Positions 10,791-23,238 of a DNA stretch of 64,000 bases are shown here, piece after piece. The stretch is from the NCBI GenBank assembly GCA_037013685.1, contig CM072889.1:15323976-15387975 (forward strand), in the 5' to 3' direction. Each line of letters begins with the position of its first letter. Position 1 is the first letter of the stretch. Source of the DNA: Acridotheres tristis (Eukaryota > Chordata > Aves > Passeriformes > Sturnidae). The notes below the pieces were generated by a model. The model saw nothing but the letters and a program-made list of their open reading frames with translations, ran no database searches and was not told the DNA's origin. The position numbers were made by a program, and so were the translations under genes.

Positions 10791-11883
10791 CATCCCTAAA
10801 ACGCTGTCAGGGATTCCAGGCTTCCTCTAAAGCCTTGGATTTACCCCAAACCAAGTCAGCTTGGAGAGGCAAGTGCAGCTGGGGGGGTTATTCCTGGAGC
10901 CACTCACAGGGACACTGCATCAAAGAGCTGCTTGGTCCCTAAAGTCACTTTATTGCAGCGAATCTCAGGAAAAGCAGCTCAAACTGCTTCTGCCGTGCTC
11001 TGTTCTTGGCAGTGAGGGATTTATCATCCCCAGGAACCGTTCAAATGGTCAGGGAAAAAAAAAACAACAAGGAAAAATGTACAGTCCTGGGAATTCACAA
11101 GCTGCACTGACATTAAAGATGAGCTAATACACTAAATCTTAAATTCTAGACTAAAAATAAGCAAGAAAAAGCCCATCTGGAAGCATTAAAGACCAGACAA
11201 ATTGATAGGAATAAAGTGAAGTTTAGTGACTCATTAAATATGAATCAATAGCAGAACTTGTAGAGGTGTTTCTACAGCTTTGTCACCCAGTCCTGGAGAT
11301 TTCTGACTCAGTATGGAATTAACAGATTAAATTTTAGAAAGGTTACATTTTGCAGGGGCACTTCTGGCCTGATTAGTTTTTTTCCACTGGTTTCTATTAC
11401 ACATCAGCTAAAGGTCATTCCTAAACCTGGGTTGAGCTGAGGGATGAATTCAGCCCACAGAAACACAGAAAAGTAAAATAATTGGCATCAATCATCTCAG
11501 CAACAAACCTGAAGCTGGAAGAAGTGATAGTGGGTAAGACATTTCTAAATTATAAAGCTTGAGCTTTTGTTTTCAAAGATTATTCAACATCTAAAAAACT
11601 GAAATACAGAAATTTTTTACAACAAAACAGATTTTAAATGAAATAAACCCAATTCACATTGTAAAAATGGATTAATTCTGGACTAATTCAACAATCTCAT
11701 ACAGCATGGTCATGAAAAAGCATGGTCACAAAAAGCAGCAACATTTTCCAGGGACACTCTCACCCTCCAAAGGCTTCTAAGAAAAACAGAAAATCTCCAG
11801 GACTGCCCTTCCAGCAAACAATTCCCATCCTCAGTGCCTGGGCCTGACCTCACTTCCTGCCACAGTAAAAACTCCCAGCTCTG

Positions 11884-11938
11884 CAAGGCTCAGTTTTCCA
11901 AGGCCCAGCTTTGCAAGGCCCAGCTTTGCAAGGCTCCA
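11884..11938. repeat. Short 15-bp tandem repeat
   Basis: Three to four copies of AAGGCCCAGCTTTGC with slight drift. Confidence 0.7.
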
Positions 11939-12499
11939 GCATTGGTCTCCCCTTCTCTCCAGCCCAAATTCCTCCCCAGCAGAGCACTGGAGCCCAGCCA
12001 GCTGCTGAGGAGGTCACTGATTCCAGGCTCAGAATTCCAGGGAAAACAGCTCCTTGAGCTCCCTGCAGGATGGAGGGGAGCAAAGGGAACTCTGAGGGCT
12101 GTCTGATATGGGATCATCACACATCAAGTCTGGAAAACATCAGGAATTCACACGAGACAGTTGGAAAAATTAAAATTGACTCTGATGGTTTGGATCCCAA
12201 GTGGAATAATGAGAAATTCCAGGGCACAGGGGCAGTTACAGCCAAATCGTTGGAGTTTGGGATCTTGAAAGTGTTTTCCAACCATACTGACTCCATAAAT
12301 GTTTTGTAAACTCCTGGGAAGAACTCCCAGCATTTTCCTGAGCCTCCTTTATCCATTTCCAACCTTCAGCTCTGTCATTTCCACTTGAATGACACAGGAG
12401 AAATAACTTTAAAATTGTCACAGCAATATCTGGAAGAAAGGTTCTGGCCAGAAGAATCTTCCTGGATAAACACACCATTCCTGTTTTATTTTTTGGAGC

Positions 12500-13400
12500 A
12501 GTCACCACTAATTTACAACCTACAATTTAAAGTGGGTTTTTTTAGGCACTGACAATGAATTTGTCACTATTTGCTGCAGCATACGTAAGAACAAAAAGGG
12601 TTGTGCATTTCTTAATTGTAATATAAAAACAAGATAAATATTTAATAAACTGAAAAAATAACTTTTTCATTGTATCCTTTAGTCATGTTATCTATTGTGC
12701 AAATGTGTTGCACTATTATGGATTTAGCAAGTTTCAAAGTTCCTGTTGTCTCATATTTAAGTATTTTCCTATTAAAAATCCCTCTCCAGGAAGATCTCAC
12801 ACAGACTGAATGTGAGGAGCACTGAGACAGGCATGGATCAGCTTCATTCCACTGGCCAGAGAAGAAACCAAACAGATTTCATAAACAGTGAAAAGTAAGT
12901 TTATAACCCCAGACAGAAGCTTTCCCAAAGGCTGGATTTTCATTACAGTAAGTGCTGGATTTAAGATGAGAAAGCTCCTATTCCAAGGAGCTTATTACTT
13001 AAATGGAGACTTTATTTTTTTAAACATACAGCATGCCTGAGTTAGAAAGAACAATGTGTCCAGGAAGGAGAGCCTGAAATTCAGTAGAGACTTCCTGATC
13101 TCCAGGTTCATTGCCTTATGCAACCTGCCAGCCTGATCCTAAATTTTCATTTATTGCAGGAAGTCAACTACTCTTATATTGCTCTTTACTAAAAGCAGTA
13201 TTATATAAACACCTAAAGCTTTACTTACACCTTTTCATACTGACAGAATTACGAATTAGTATTATAAATATTATATAATATATGAAAGTATAGCAAATAT
13301 ATTTTCTCTGAGCAGGGGGAAACCCCACATTCTCTGATAAAGAATATTATTTGCTACTGCCATGCCTTACAACCCAGATCTCCTGCAAACTGAAGCTCTG
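12500..13400. other. AT-rich intronic block free of recognised repeats
   Basis: About 900 bp of AT-rich, low-CpG DNA in the FNDC3C 5' intron, with no transposon signature and no open frame. It is different in texture from its flanks. It could be a conserved noncoding element or simply old unique DNA. The sequence alone cannot tell. Confidence 0.3.
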
Positions 13401-13947
13401 AGTATTTTATACTCCACTCTGTCAGTTCCATTTTCCATCACTCATCTCCAAAGGCTGTTAAAAAGAACAACCACAGAGCCATCCCCAACCTGAGGCTAAG
13501 GAATAAATTTGTCAAAAAGATCCAACCTTAATTATGACTCTTAAAAACCCCAGATAAGCCCCATGCAACTCTAAAGCAGGGGAAAATTGGGGAAATAAGA
13601 CCCAAGCTGCCCTCTCCCACCCAAACTTTTCCAATAAACAGCATTAACAAGGTGTTGAAGGTACCATCCCAATCCTAAAATAGTTTGTGCCCCAGGACCA
13701 CACGTGAGTCCTGCTGGGTGGACTGGGTTTACTTTGGGCCAGAGGAAAGCAAGGAGAGATTTAACAGAAGCTCAGTTAGAACCTGAGCTCTGCAGGGACC
13801 ACCCCTGCTCCATAAGTCATCTGTTCCCCACTAAATCCATGTTTTGATTAAAATCCTGGAAATCATTCCTAACAGCCCCCAAGGGAATTCAGCCACAGCA
13901 TCTTGTGGGAAGTTTGGCTTCCAGCCAGGAGGGCAACACAGCCTTGT

Positions 13948-14210
13948 GCCTGAAAATATTCCTCCTGATTTACCCAACAAATGGGCTCAAATATTCTCAG
14001 TATTGAGAGAGCCTGCCTGAAAATGTTCCTCCTGATTTACCCAACAAATGGGCTCAAATATTCTGAATATTGAGAAAGCCTGCCTGAAAATGTCCATGAT
14101 TTACCCAACAAATGGGCTCAAATATTCTCAGTATTGAGAGAGCCTGCCTGAAAATGTTCATTATTTACCCTGTAAATGGGCTCAAATATTGTGATTATTC
14201 AGAGCCTGAT
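13948..14210. repeat. 67-bp tandem repeat, four copies
   Basis: Copies begin at 13948, 14015, 14082 and 14146 (67, 67 and 64 bp apart). The shared core is GCCTGAAAATRTTC, then GATTTACCCAACAAATGGGC, then TCAAATATTCTCAGTATTGA. The third copy has lost a few bases and the fourth is the most diverged. Confidence 0.95.
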
Positions 14211-17200
14211 CCAGGGGTGGCTTTGAGCCAGGTGAAGTCTGTGACCCCAGGAAAATAAAAAAAAAACTCAACAAAATTCCACCCCAGCTCCACACACACA
14301 GGACAAGGCTTCACACTCTGCCCCAAGTGTTTGGCTTTGGCACTGACCAAATTACAGAAGGATTTTTAACTTCATATTAATGCTCTTCTCTCCTAAAATC
14401 CTCTTTGGAGGAGGATTAAGATTGGGATTGGGATGGAAACCCTCATTTCCCAGCCACCAAAATCCCTAAAAGCACCCAGAAACAGCAGATCCAGCCCAGC
14501 AATGCCAGGGGAGCTCTGCCCTGAGGGATCTGATCAACTTTCACCCTCCCTCATCCCTCTGGATCAGGTTCCTGATGGAGTGTGCCAGGAAAGCCATCAA
14601 ACAATTGTCCCCTGCAGCCTCCCCCAGCACTCCAGGATTGTTTTCCAGCCTGAAACTCCATCCCTCAGAATTCCAGGGGACAGAAAAGCCACTGCTCAGC
14701 CTCCAGCCTTACACACAGCACAACTTCCTGCTGCTCTTCCCAAAAAAACTCCACAGGGAAGAGCTGGGCAGAAAAGCTCAGGCAGTGCCCAGAGTGCATT
14801 AATTTGATTTGAGCTGTTATTTCATATTATGCTCACATTAAAGCCATGCCTGCCCTCAGAATTATTCATTTAAGAGGGCTGTAAAGTTGGCAGTAACAGT
14901 TTCTACAATGCAAACATGACATAACTTTGGGATAAATATTTTCCTTCGTTGTTTTAGTTCTTTTATGGCTTTTCTCTTATTGCCAGAAAAGCAGACTTGA
15001 ATCCTGAGCATTTGTGTGCTGCTTCCTAAGTGAGCAGTCCCATAAACCAAAACCCTGGAGTTCCTGAAAGGTTCTTTTGCTGTCCTAATCCCAATCCCAA
15101 CTTCTACAAATGTTCAGAGAACTGAGCACTTCAAAGGACTGAGCCATTAAGGTGCTTCATTCTTACTTCAGCTTAAAAAAAAAGGGTTAAGGAATTTTCT
15201 AGCTGCAAAAATGTTGTTACAAAAAAAAAAAAAAATAAGAGAGAGAGAGAAAAAAGGATTAAATGCAAAATTACCTTTTTTCCACCTGTTAGAAAGGTGA
15301 CACTTTCTGGAATAAGCCAAAGTGCTCATTTTAATGTCTTAATGCTACACAAAGCAAAAAATTTCAAGCTTAGATGAAAAAAGCCTTTATTAAATGCAAT
15401 TTAACAATGGACTTGTCTTAAATATGATTTTCTAAGTGTAAAACTGTGCATTTAAAACCACATTATTCTGATTTTTTTAGGCTTTGAAGGAAACCAATTT
15501 ATTTACACATTAACCATATAGTATGGAAATTCTACATCTAAATGGTTCTTTAAATCACTTGGAAGCTATGGAAGTAACAGACACTACAGTCCATGGAAAA
15601 GAAATCCCCAAAAAATTTCTGCCCAGAGGCACAAGACAAAGCACAAGGCTTGTGTGTGCCTGGAATTTTCTCTTGGACCTGAACTGGTCAGCAAAAAGGC
15701 AGCTGGAATTCCCACCTGGAAGTACCACAGAGCTGGGCAGATGAAACAAAGCCTCTCCAATTGTGCCAAAATTTTCCAGCTGGGAACTGCAAGTTCCTAC
15801 AGGGAGCTGCACCCACTGCCAAGGCTCTGAAATTCAGAAGAAGGATCTGCAGAACTGAGCACAGCTACTCTCCATGGGATGAATTTGTCTTGAAGTGAAA
15901 GGTAAAATTAAAGCCATTTTATGATAATTTTTTTTTTCCACGAAAATAAAAAAGTTCTGCCCATTTACCAGATTATTCCAGGGGAAAAAGTTCTGTTTGA
16001 AAACCTGGAAGCAAGGCAAAGGACAGGCTGTTGTATGTGCAGACATGTTCCCTCCAACAGGAACACTTCATTCACCTTCTTCATCCCAGTCCCTCCCTCC
16101 AGCCAGGAACACCCAGCTCATGGCAAGGAATAAATATTAAAGTATTTTTAAAAGTTATTTAAAAAATCTTCCAGTGAGGACCAGGAAAAATGGGGAATTT
16201 AAGTGCACCCTGAGCTTGGCTGCTGTGCTTTGTCCTATGCCATGTGTGCCCAAATCTGGATGAAACCTCCTGGGATTAAGCCAGGAAAGCACCAAAACTG
16301 AGCCTTTCTTAGTGCCAGAGCTCCATGAATTTGGGGAGCATTATGGGATGGCAGACACACACAGCTGGTGTGAGACACAGGTGATCCAAAAGCACTTTCC
16401 CAAATGTTTGCATTCCACATCTCCACCAATTTATTTACTTTAAACTCGACTCAGGGAGGGCAATCATTCAGATTATGAAAACCAACAGTAACTAAGCCAT
16501 TTCCAGGAAAGGTTCCCTACCATGAGACAGCTCAGAGCAGTCAGCTGCTGTCTAATCCAACAAAACAGGAGGAAAATCAGCATTTCACAGGTGGAACAAA
16601 CAGGAGTTTGCTCCCAGGTTTCTGCAAAGGCTGATTTCCCAGCTCTGATCTGCAAATCACCAGCGTTGGATGCAGCACAAACAGACCTCTCTCATTTAAC
16701 AACCCTCTTAAACCAGGACTTCAAACAGAAAAACCCAGCAAAAGCAAAGGATTTCTTCAAATTGGAGCAGATGAAGCAAACTCTGAGCAAGGAGGAATAA
16801 TTTTGATAGAGCAGCTGAAGACTTTTCCTTGCACAACACCAGAGGTTGGGGCTGTAACACTTTAGCTGAGCACTGTGTCAAATTAGACTGGTTAGAACAG
16901 GTTATGCTTAAACCCAGGGCTAAAAGACACCAATAAATGACTGCAATTAGCACAGCTGAGCAGTCTCGTGGCATCAGACCATGTGCATTTCTGGAGTTCA
17001 TGGAAAATGCAAGGGGAAAATGCAAGTGTGAGATCATCCCACGAGGCTGGAGCAGGGACACTTCCCCCAGCCTGGGTGACAGGGCAGGACCAGCACAGAA
17101 CCTCTGCCACAGCTCAGCTGATGGCTGGTAACACACTGAAATCATTTGTTTCTGTATCTGAGCTTGGAATATTTATTTCCAAATCAATGAACCTGCTGGA

Positions 17201-17729
17201 AGTTTGGGGATTGAATCACATTTTTATGTAACTGCCTAAGTAGAAATTATCAGTTTTGAAGAACCCAAGGATCATAGTTTATATAAGTTATTAATAGGCA
17301 TTAAAAAGCAAAATGACAATTTACAATACACCAAAAGGCTGTTTACATAATATCTTCCAAATTGCAATAGTTCCTCTAAATAATTCTCGTCTCTCACACT
17401 GATGTGGACAGAAATACACACCTGGGTAACCAGATTAAAGCTTTTTTAAAGCTAAATCTGCTTAAAACCAACATGAACATCTTGCAAATCCTTCAGGAAC
17501 ACAGAATTCCTCCCATGCAAGCATTAAACTGCCTTCACTCCTGCAAGTGACTGGGTGTGACAAACCCAAGTGACACATCAGTGGTCACTTTAATACCTCA
17601 CTTAGCAGAACTGAAAGCAGCTACTAAAAGATATTAATGCTATAGTTATTTAATAAAAGGCATGGAACAGCAGATAAAAAACTTCATCTGAATTTAGAAA
17701 CCTGGATTTAACCTGCTTTTCCTCCCAAA

Positions 17730-17951
17730 TCACCTGTACAGATGCAGGGAATGCAGCATGGCTATCACTTCTTTCTTTATCTCTTCTATGAAATCCAGCT
17801 GCTGATCATGTTTTGCTTTCCAACATTCCTCCCCAAGTTTTTGACAGATTCCTTTCTGCTTTTCCAGCAGATCAGCTCCCTGACCTGACCAGTTCCACGA
17901 GGAGGAACTCAGTTCCATGATCTCCCAACTAAAACCAAAGGATCTGAGCAA
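17730..17951 (-). other. Unidentified coding-like open frame, possible terminal exon
   Basis: A 73-codon minus-strand frame. Its last 50 or so codons read like coding sequence: GADLLEKQKGICQKLGEE, then an amphipathic, Lys/Glu/Leu-rich stretch ending IEEIKKEVIAMLHSLHLYR and a TGA stop. A pyrimidine-rich stretch followed by TCAG precedes the coding-like part (about 17,880), and ATTAAA occurs some 80 bp after the stop. I do not recognise the protein. It does not belong to FNDC3. It could be the last exon of an unannotated minus-strand transcript, a retrocopy remnant, or a chance frame. Confidence 0.25.
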
Positions 17952-19070
17952 GGCACCACCACAATGCTGTCACCCACTCCAGCTGCTCTCCACACAGGAA
18001 ATGCACTTGGCTAAAAACAGAATTGACTTTCTTTATCCAAAGCCAATTATGCAATTCTCTCCAAGAGAAAACTTCCAGCTAAGTGGGTGAAGGGAGAAAA
18101 AGAGTAAGAAATGTGAAAGTAGACATAAGGCTGGCACCTTAGAAAATCAATAATGTTCCTGTAGAACCTGAAACTCTTCTTACCTCAAGAACTCAGATCT
18201 GTTCTTCCTTCCCTAATTCATTTTTTCCATTTGATAAGAAGTTATCCAGAACTTTCTTCCAGAAAAAAAAAAGTCCTAAGTTTAGAGGTCTGTCAAATAC
18301 ATTCATTTCAACTTAAAGGGTTACTTAGAGACTTAATGAGAAAATAAACACTTCATAAAATCTGAGAGAATTCTAAGTTCTGTGTCATTACCGTTGTCAC
18401 TCTCCTGACTTGGAATTCCTCCTGGTGAATGTTCCAGTGCCTGCTGCAGAGTGAGAAACGTGTGCTGTCCTCAAGCTTCTTTCTGCAGGCAAAGAACCCC
18501 ACATTTTCATGTTAGTGCCTTGGCAAACATGAAACCTGAAGAAAAACAAGCTGCAAGGAACACCAGAGATTCATGGAAAAATCAGGAGCTAGGAGGGGAC
18601 AGGCAGTGCTAACTCCACTGGGAAGTTCTTTGGATATAACTGGATTTATTTAGTTACCTACTCTATACCTGTTCTACTCCTCTACATGGCAATGAAGACA
18701 GAAAAATCAGGTTCCAAACATACCCAAATTTCAATTGTCATGCACACATTTCCCTTCTGATAAGGGACATAAAAACCCATAAATTTGGATACATAAAGCT
18801 GGAAATACAATCCCAGTTTGCTGTTATGGGGTAGCACAGCTTTATTCTAGAAACTGCTCCACTAAAGATGCTCCAGCAGAAGGAAATGAACAACTCCAGG
18901 AGTTGTTACATCACTTCAGATGTTGTATTTAATAATGTAAAAATCACCACCTTTCTCAAGCTGCATCCAGCACTAAAACACTTCCTAAATATTTGCACAT
19001 TGAACCCTCTTTTGGGCCTCCAAACACAGGATGTTTTTGCAGGGATCAGTCAATCCCAAATACTGTTCTT

Positions 19071-19285
19071 CACAGAACTGTTAAAGTTGGAAAAGGTCTC
19101 CAAGATCATCAATTCCAACCTGTGCCTGATCCCCACCTTGTCACCAGCCCAGAGCACTGAGTGCCACCTCCAGAGATGGAGACTCCAAACCCCCCCGGGC
19201 AGCCCCTTCCAATGCCTGACCACCTTTTCCAGGAAGAAATTCCTGCTGATTTAAGACAAGGCCAGGCAGGTGCAGTGTGTTCTGC
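19071..19285 (-). mobile_element. CR1 LINE 3' fragment
   Basis: Reverse complement of a CR1 tail of a different subfamily from the 10.2-kb copy: CACAGAACTGTTAAAGTTGG, then AAAAGGTCTCCAAGATCATC, then a TTCCAACCTGTGCC block and CCTTTTCCAGGAAGAAATTC. Confidence 0.75.
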
Positions 19286-21389
19286 AGTTTTACTGAAACT
19301 CTTCAAGAAATCTCAGCCCTGGTGGCTCCTCAGGCTGCCTGGAGAAGCTGCCACAGAGCAATCCATTGTCATTGTCACCAAAAAGGGGATACTGTCTTCA
19401 GGCCACACCACCTGAAGATGCTTCTGAAGTCACCACCTAACAAATGTTCCTCCTGAGCTACTTTAAATGAGACTGGAAAAATATTGGATATAAAGCATCA
19501 GGCCCCAGAGTGAATCTTGGGCAAAAGGAGGCATTTTCCACATCAATCAAGATCCTGGGAACAAGGGAGATTTACATTAGGATTGAAAGGGCCCAAGGGC
19601 TGGGAGCCAGTGGTCTGTCTGTGCTGGTCAATACACAGAAAGGATTGTGTTAGCACCACTGAAAGAATAAATTATCGCTGCTTTTACAATAAGCTCTTCA
19701 AGAATGCAATAAAGACTTCAGTGTGTGCTCCTCACTCAGGAATCCAAAACTTTTCAGTGAAGGTCTGGCTTGCAGCAAAGATAACAGCTGAAAACCAACC
19801 ATCTTGACCTTGGGAAGCTTCATGACAACGTGCTAAAAACAGGTGAAAAAATGCACAGGTTCCTGCTCCCACATCCCCCAGCCTTGAGGCCAGAGCCTTG
19901 AGCAACCCCAGGTTTAAATACTGAGAGTTCAGACCTGATGCTTTCAGATAGACCAAAATCAGAAGTGAGAAATGTAATTTTTTTTCCCTCTTGCCTGTTG
20001 CAGGATTACTAATATTGAGGTTTTCTCATCTGCTTTCAGAGATAATTTTAATATTCTTCCCCGATTCAATGAAATCATGACAGGAAATTAAGAAAATATG
20101 GAACTAGGGAAAGAATTCTTACAATATTTCATACCAGCTCCTGACTTTGATGAACAATATTATAAGAATGTCTTCCCAGTCACGTATTTCCTTCTAAATC
20201 TGACAAGTTTCCCAATTGTGGAAATAGCAAGTCACCAAATAAAAATGCCTTAAAAGATAAATTTCAATTTGCATGAAATTTACTCAAGGCCAGGAAGGAC
20301 AGGAGCAGAATACTGGAATTTTTCCTGTCTGCACAGTCCATATGATATATTGGGGGTTTTTTGGGGACTCACCAAACCTTTCCTAAAAATAACCATAAAA
20401 GATGACAATTGTTAGCAGGGCTGGGACAAGCCCCACAGTTAACAGGATGCCAATGCCAACCTCAGAAAATGACAATTAAAAGGTCATTAAAAGAGTTATA
20501 CAGAACATTTATATCCAGATTTGGTGTCAGTGCAACATCAAAGAGAGATGCAGCTTGAGATCAAGGCTGGTGGCAGGAAATGGATTAGTGTAGACAAAGT
20601 TATCTTTATTCTCTCTCAAGGTGGATCCACCAGGAGTTATTGTTTTAAATCACTCGAACATCCAATTCCTCAAAACCACCGAAGAAAATGAACAACCAAA
20701 TCACCACCAAAAAATCAGCTGTCCCAAGAGAAGAGCAGAGAAAGGTGGTATTTGTGCACATCCCCAAGGAGCTGAAATTATTCCACTGCATTGTCAAAGC
20801 GCTGCTTCATTCCAGCTGGAGCCAAGTTTTCCAAAAACTTGCTGCAACAATCCTGAGCTACAGCTGAGTGAATAACTTGTAAGAGCTTGCTGCAGGAGCT
20901 GTGTGAGCCATCAGTCCCAGCCCTGTTTATCCACAGGCTGCCCCATGAAGGATCCCAAACTGAGATCTGGGATCCAGTGAATTAGTTCAGCTCTCTAGAA
21001 AATGAGATTTATTTCACCCCAGCTCAGAACAAATGATTCCCAGACAACAACAGCTCTCCAAAACTTTCCAAGATTTGGAAACAGGAAGGTAAAAAGCCCG
21101 AAAACAGAGGACAGTGTAATAGCTGGCTGCTTTTCAACACCCATGATCACACACTGAGCCCTGAGAAAGTCAACATCTTTCCTATTTTACCACCTTATCC
21201 TTTTTCACAAATTACATAAACCAAGGGAAGGAATGCGAGTGTGGGAAGCAACTCGGGCTTTGCTTCTTACTCACACAGATACTGAACCAAACACAAAGCA
21301 CTTTCTTCTACACTGGATCTTAACTCCAAGGTCAATTTATTGGCTGAAAATACAGAGAGGATGCTTCCCTGGTTCAAATGCTAATCTGA

Positions 21390-21545
21390 GGCTCAGGAAA
21401 TCTAGATTCAATTCCCTGCCTCACCACATACTTCCTGTACGACCTTGGGCCATAAATATTTCGGTGCCTCAGTCTTTCCATCTGTGACTGAGACAGTATT
21501 TCCCTATTGAACCCAGTGTTGTAAAGATAAATACATTAGGAAAAC
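21390..21545 (+). mobile_element. Ancient MIR-like (tRNA-core) SINE
   Basis: Contains the order seen in amniote MIR-type SINEs: GATTCAATTCCCTGCC, TTCCTGTACGACCTTGGGC, GTGCCTCAGTCTTTCCATCT and a terminal TAAAGATAAATACATTA. The CTTGGGC...CTCAGT...CCATCTGT core is the most diagnostic part. It is diverged, as expected for an element much older than the CR1 copies. Confidence 0.65.
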
Positions 21546-23036
21546 ATCAGGAATCCCAGGCCACAGCCATACGTGGAGTGGGCTGTTGGGGAACTTATCT
21601 GTGTGTCAATATTCCCGATCAGGCAGCAGGGAAAGCAAGGAAGGGCTGCCAATGTGAAAAAATTTAACTAGCATGGGACAGAGAGAAGAAAAAGAAGACA
21701 AAGTATCAGCAGAACAGACAAAAAACGAAACCTCAATTATTAACTGCAGAAAATTTCCATCATTCCAACCAAGTTTTGAACAGAAACGAAACTCACAAAC
21801 CAGCTGGGTGAGCTGCTGGAGGGAGCAAATACACCTGTCAGCAATGCATTACTGCCCTGTTTTCTGAGGTTATCACACACAACACCTCAGATCTGAGGTG
21901 GCAGAGGGACTGCTGAGTCTGGGGCAAAGAATCCCCGGAGACTGCCCCCGAAGGGAAGCACCCGCTGCTGCATGCCCAGCCCTTTGTGAGACGCGTAAAT
22001 AGAGAGTGACCCCGGTGGGGTCCCCAGTGCTGCTGCCCCAAGGCGGAGAGGGGGACACAGCGGGAAGGGGGAGGGCAAAAGATGGTGAGCAGGCAGGCAG
22101 GGGCTGACAGCAGTGACCTCCCCCTGCCCCGAGCCCAGGAGGACGCGGGGGAGGTGTCTGGGACCGGAGCTGCGGAGCAGCCAAGGGGAACGACTACAAG
22201 GCTACGTGGCATTCGCAGGCAGCGGCTGCCGGGGAGGGAGCACGGGGGGGGCAGCCAGGGGGGACCTGGGGGGGACGACTGCACATCGCAGCCCCTCCTG
22301 CCCCACGGAACAAGGGGAATAAGAGACGGAAAGGAAAGAAGGAGAAGGAGAATCTGTGCGCTGAGGAGCGGGGAAGCGCGACCCGCGGAGCTGGGTTTAG
22401 CCGGCATTAACCCCATGCGGGCAGGCTCAGCCGGAGCCCCCTCCCAGCACCGCGAGTCCCTTTGGGAGCGGCTCCTCGGAACCCCCATCCCCGAACCCGC
22501 CGGGTCTCCTGGGAGATGCCCGCGCTCCATCGGGAAGCGCACCCGGACAGATCCCGGACACCCTGAACCCTGCGTGCCCCGCACCGCGGGCACCCCAGCC
22601 CACCCCGGGCACGCCATCCATCCCACGCCATCCCAGCACCCCATCCCATCCCGCTCACCCCATCCCACTCCACGTCCCAGGACATCGGATCCCCTCGGAT
22701 CCTGCCCCCACCTGCCCCGTGCGCCACGTCCACCCCCGAAGCTATCCCACCGCCCGGGCTGTCCCCCGCCTCACAACACCCTGCCCGTCCGCGGGTCCCG
22801 CCTGTCCCTCCAGCCGCCCCCGCCCTCCGCTCCGCGGGGCTCCGCTCCCGGCACTGCCCACCGCGCCCCGCCTGGGCACCGCCGCTCTGCGCCGCCCCGG
22901 GGAGCGGCGGGCACCGGAGAAGGGGCCCCGAGGAGCGGTGCCCGTGCGCTCCCCCCGGCACTGACCGTGTGCCCCGCGGGCTCCGCCGCCTCAGCGCCCG
23001 CCGCCCGCCCGCGCCGCCATCATGGAATGCGCTCAC

Positions 23037-23060
23037 CGCGCCTGCGCCGCCGCTGGCCGG
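23037..23060 (-). other. FNDC3C: Candidate 3' end of FNDC3C noncoding exon 1 (splice donor)
   Basis: On the minus strand, GGCGCG is followed by GTGAGC at 23036-23031, a consensus donor inside the CpG island and just downstream of the GC boxes. It could splice to the acceptor at 7379, giving a first intron of about 15.7 kb. Other possible donors occur at about 22,967 (GTCAGT) and 22,656 (GTGAGC), so the exon end is a proposal. Its 5' end is unknown. Confidence 0.45.
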
Positions 23061-23214
23061 GGGCGGGCGGGCGGGCGCGCCAACCACAACACGCGTGGAT
23101 CCGCGGCTCTCGGACACCCGCGGCCGCCGAAAGCTGCCCGGGGGGGCGGCCCCGACGGGTCGGGGTGGTGGCACCCTGGGGGCGGGTGACACGTCTGGAG
23201 ACCTGTCCTGGGTG

Positions 23215-23238
23215 GACTGTCTGTCTGTCTGTCTGTCC
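23215..23238. repeat. (TGTC)n microsatellite
   Basis: Five or so CTGT units next to the CpG island. Confidence 0.8.

Larger units (their letters stand above)
7379..12500 (-). other. FNDC3C: FNDC3C 5' intron, proximal part
   Basis: Intronic DNA between the start exon and the presumed CpG-island promoter. It contains a 42-bp tandem repeat (9155-9325), a long CR1 fragment (10195-10790) and a short 15-bp tandem (11884-11938). No other supported exon was found. A family 5'UTR exon could be present but would not be recognisable by coding content. Confidence 0.6.
13401..21390 (-). other. FNDC3C: FNDC3C 5' intron, distal part
   Basis: Intronic DNA between the AT-rich block and the approach to the CpG island. 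It holds the 67-bp tandem, a CR1 fragment at 19071-19285, and an open frame at 17730-17951 listed separately. A consensus-like minus-strand donor (TTGAG followed by GTAAGA) lies near 18,184, but no coding exon can be attached to it. It could belong to an alternative 5'UTR exon. Confidence 0.5.

Noticed and set aside
10092..10830. Plus- and minus-strand frames up to 235 codons
   Set aside because: They lie in an antisense CR1 tail. CR1 3' ends often leave open frames by chance.
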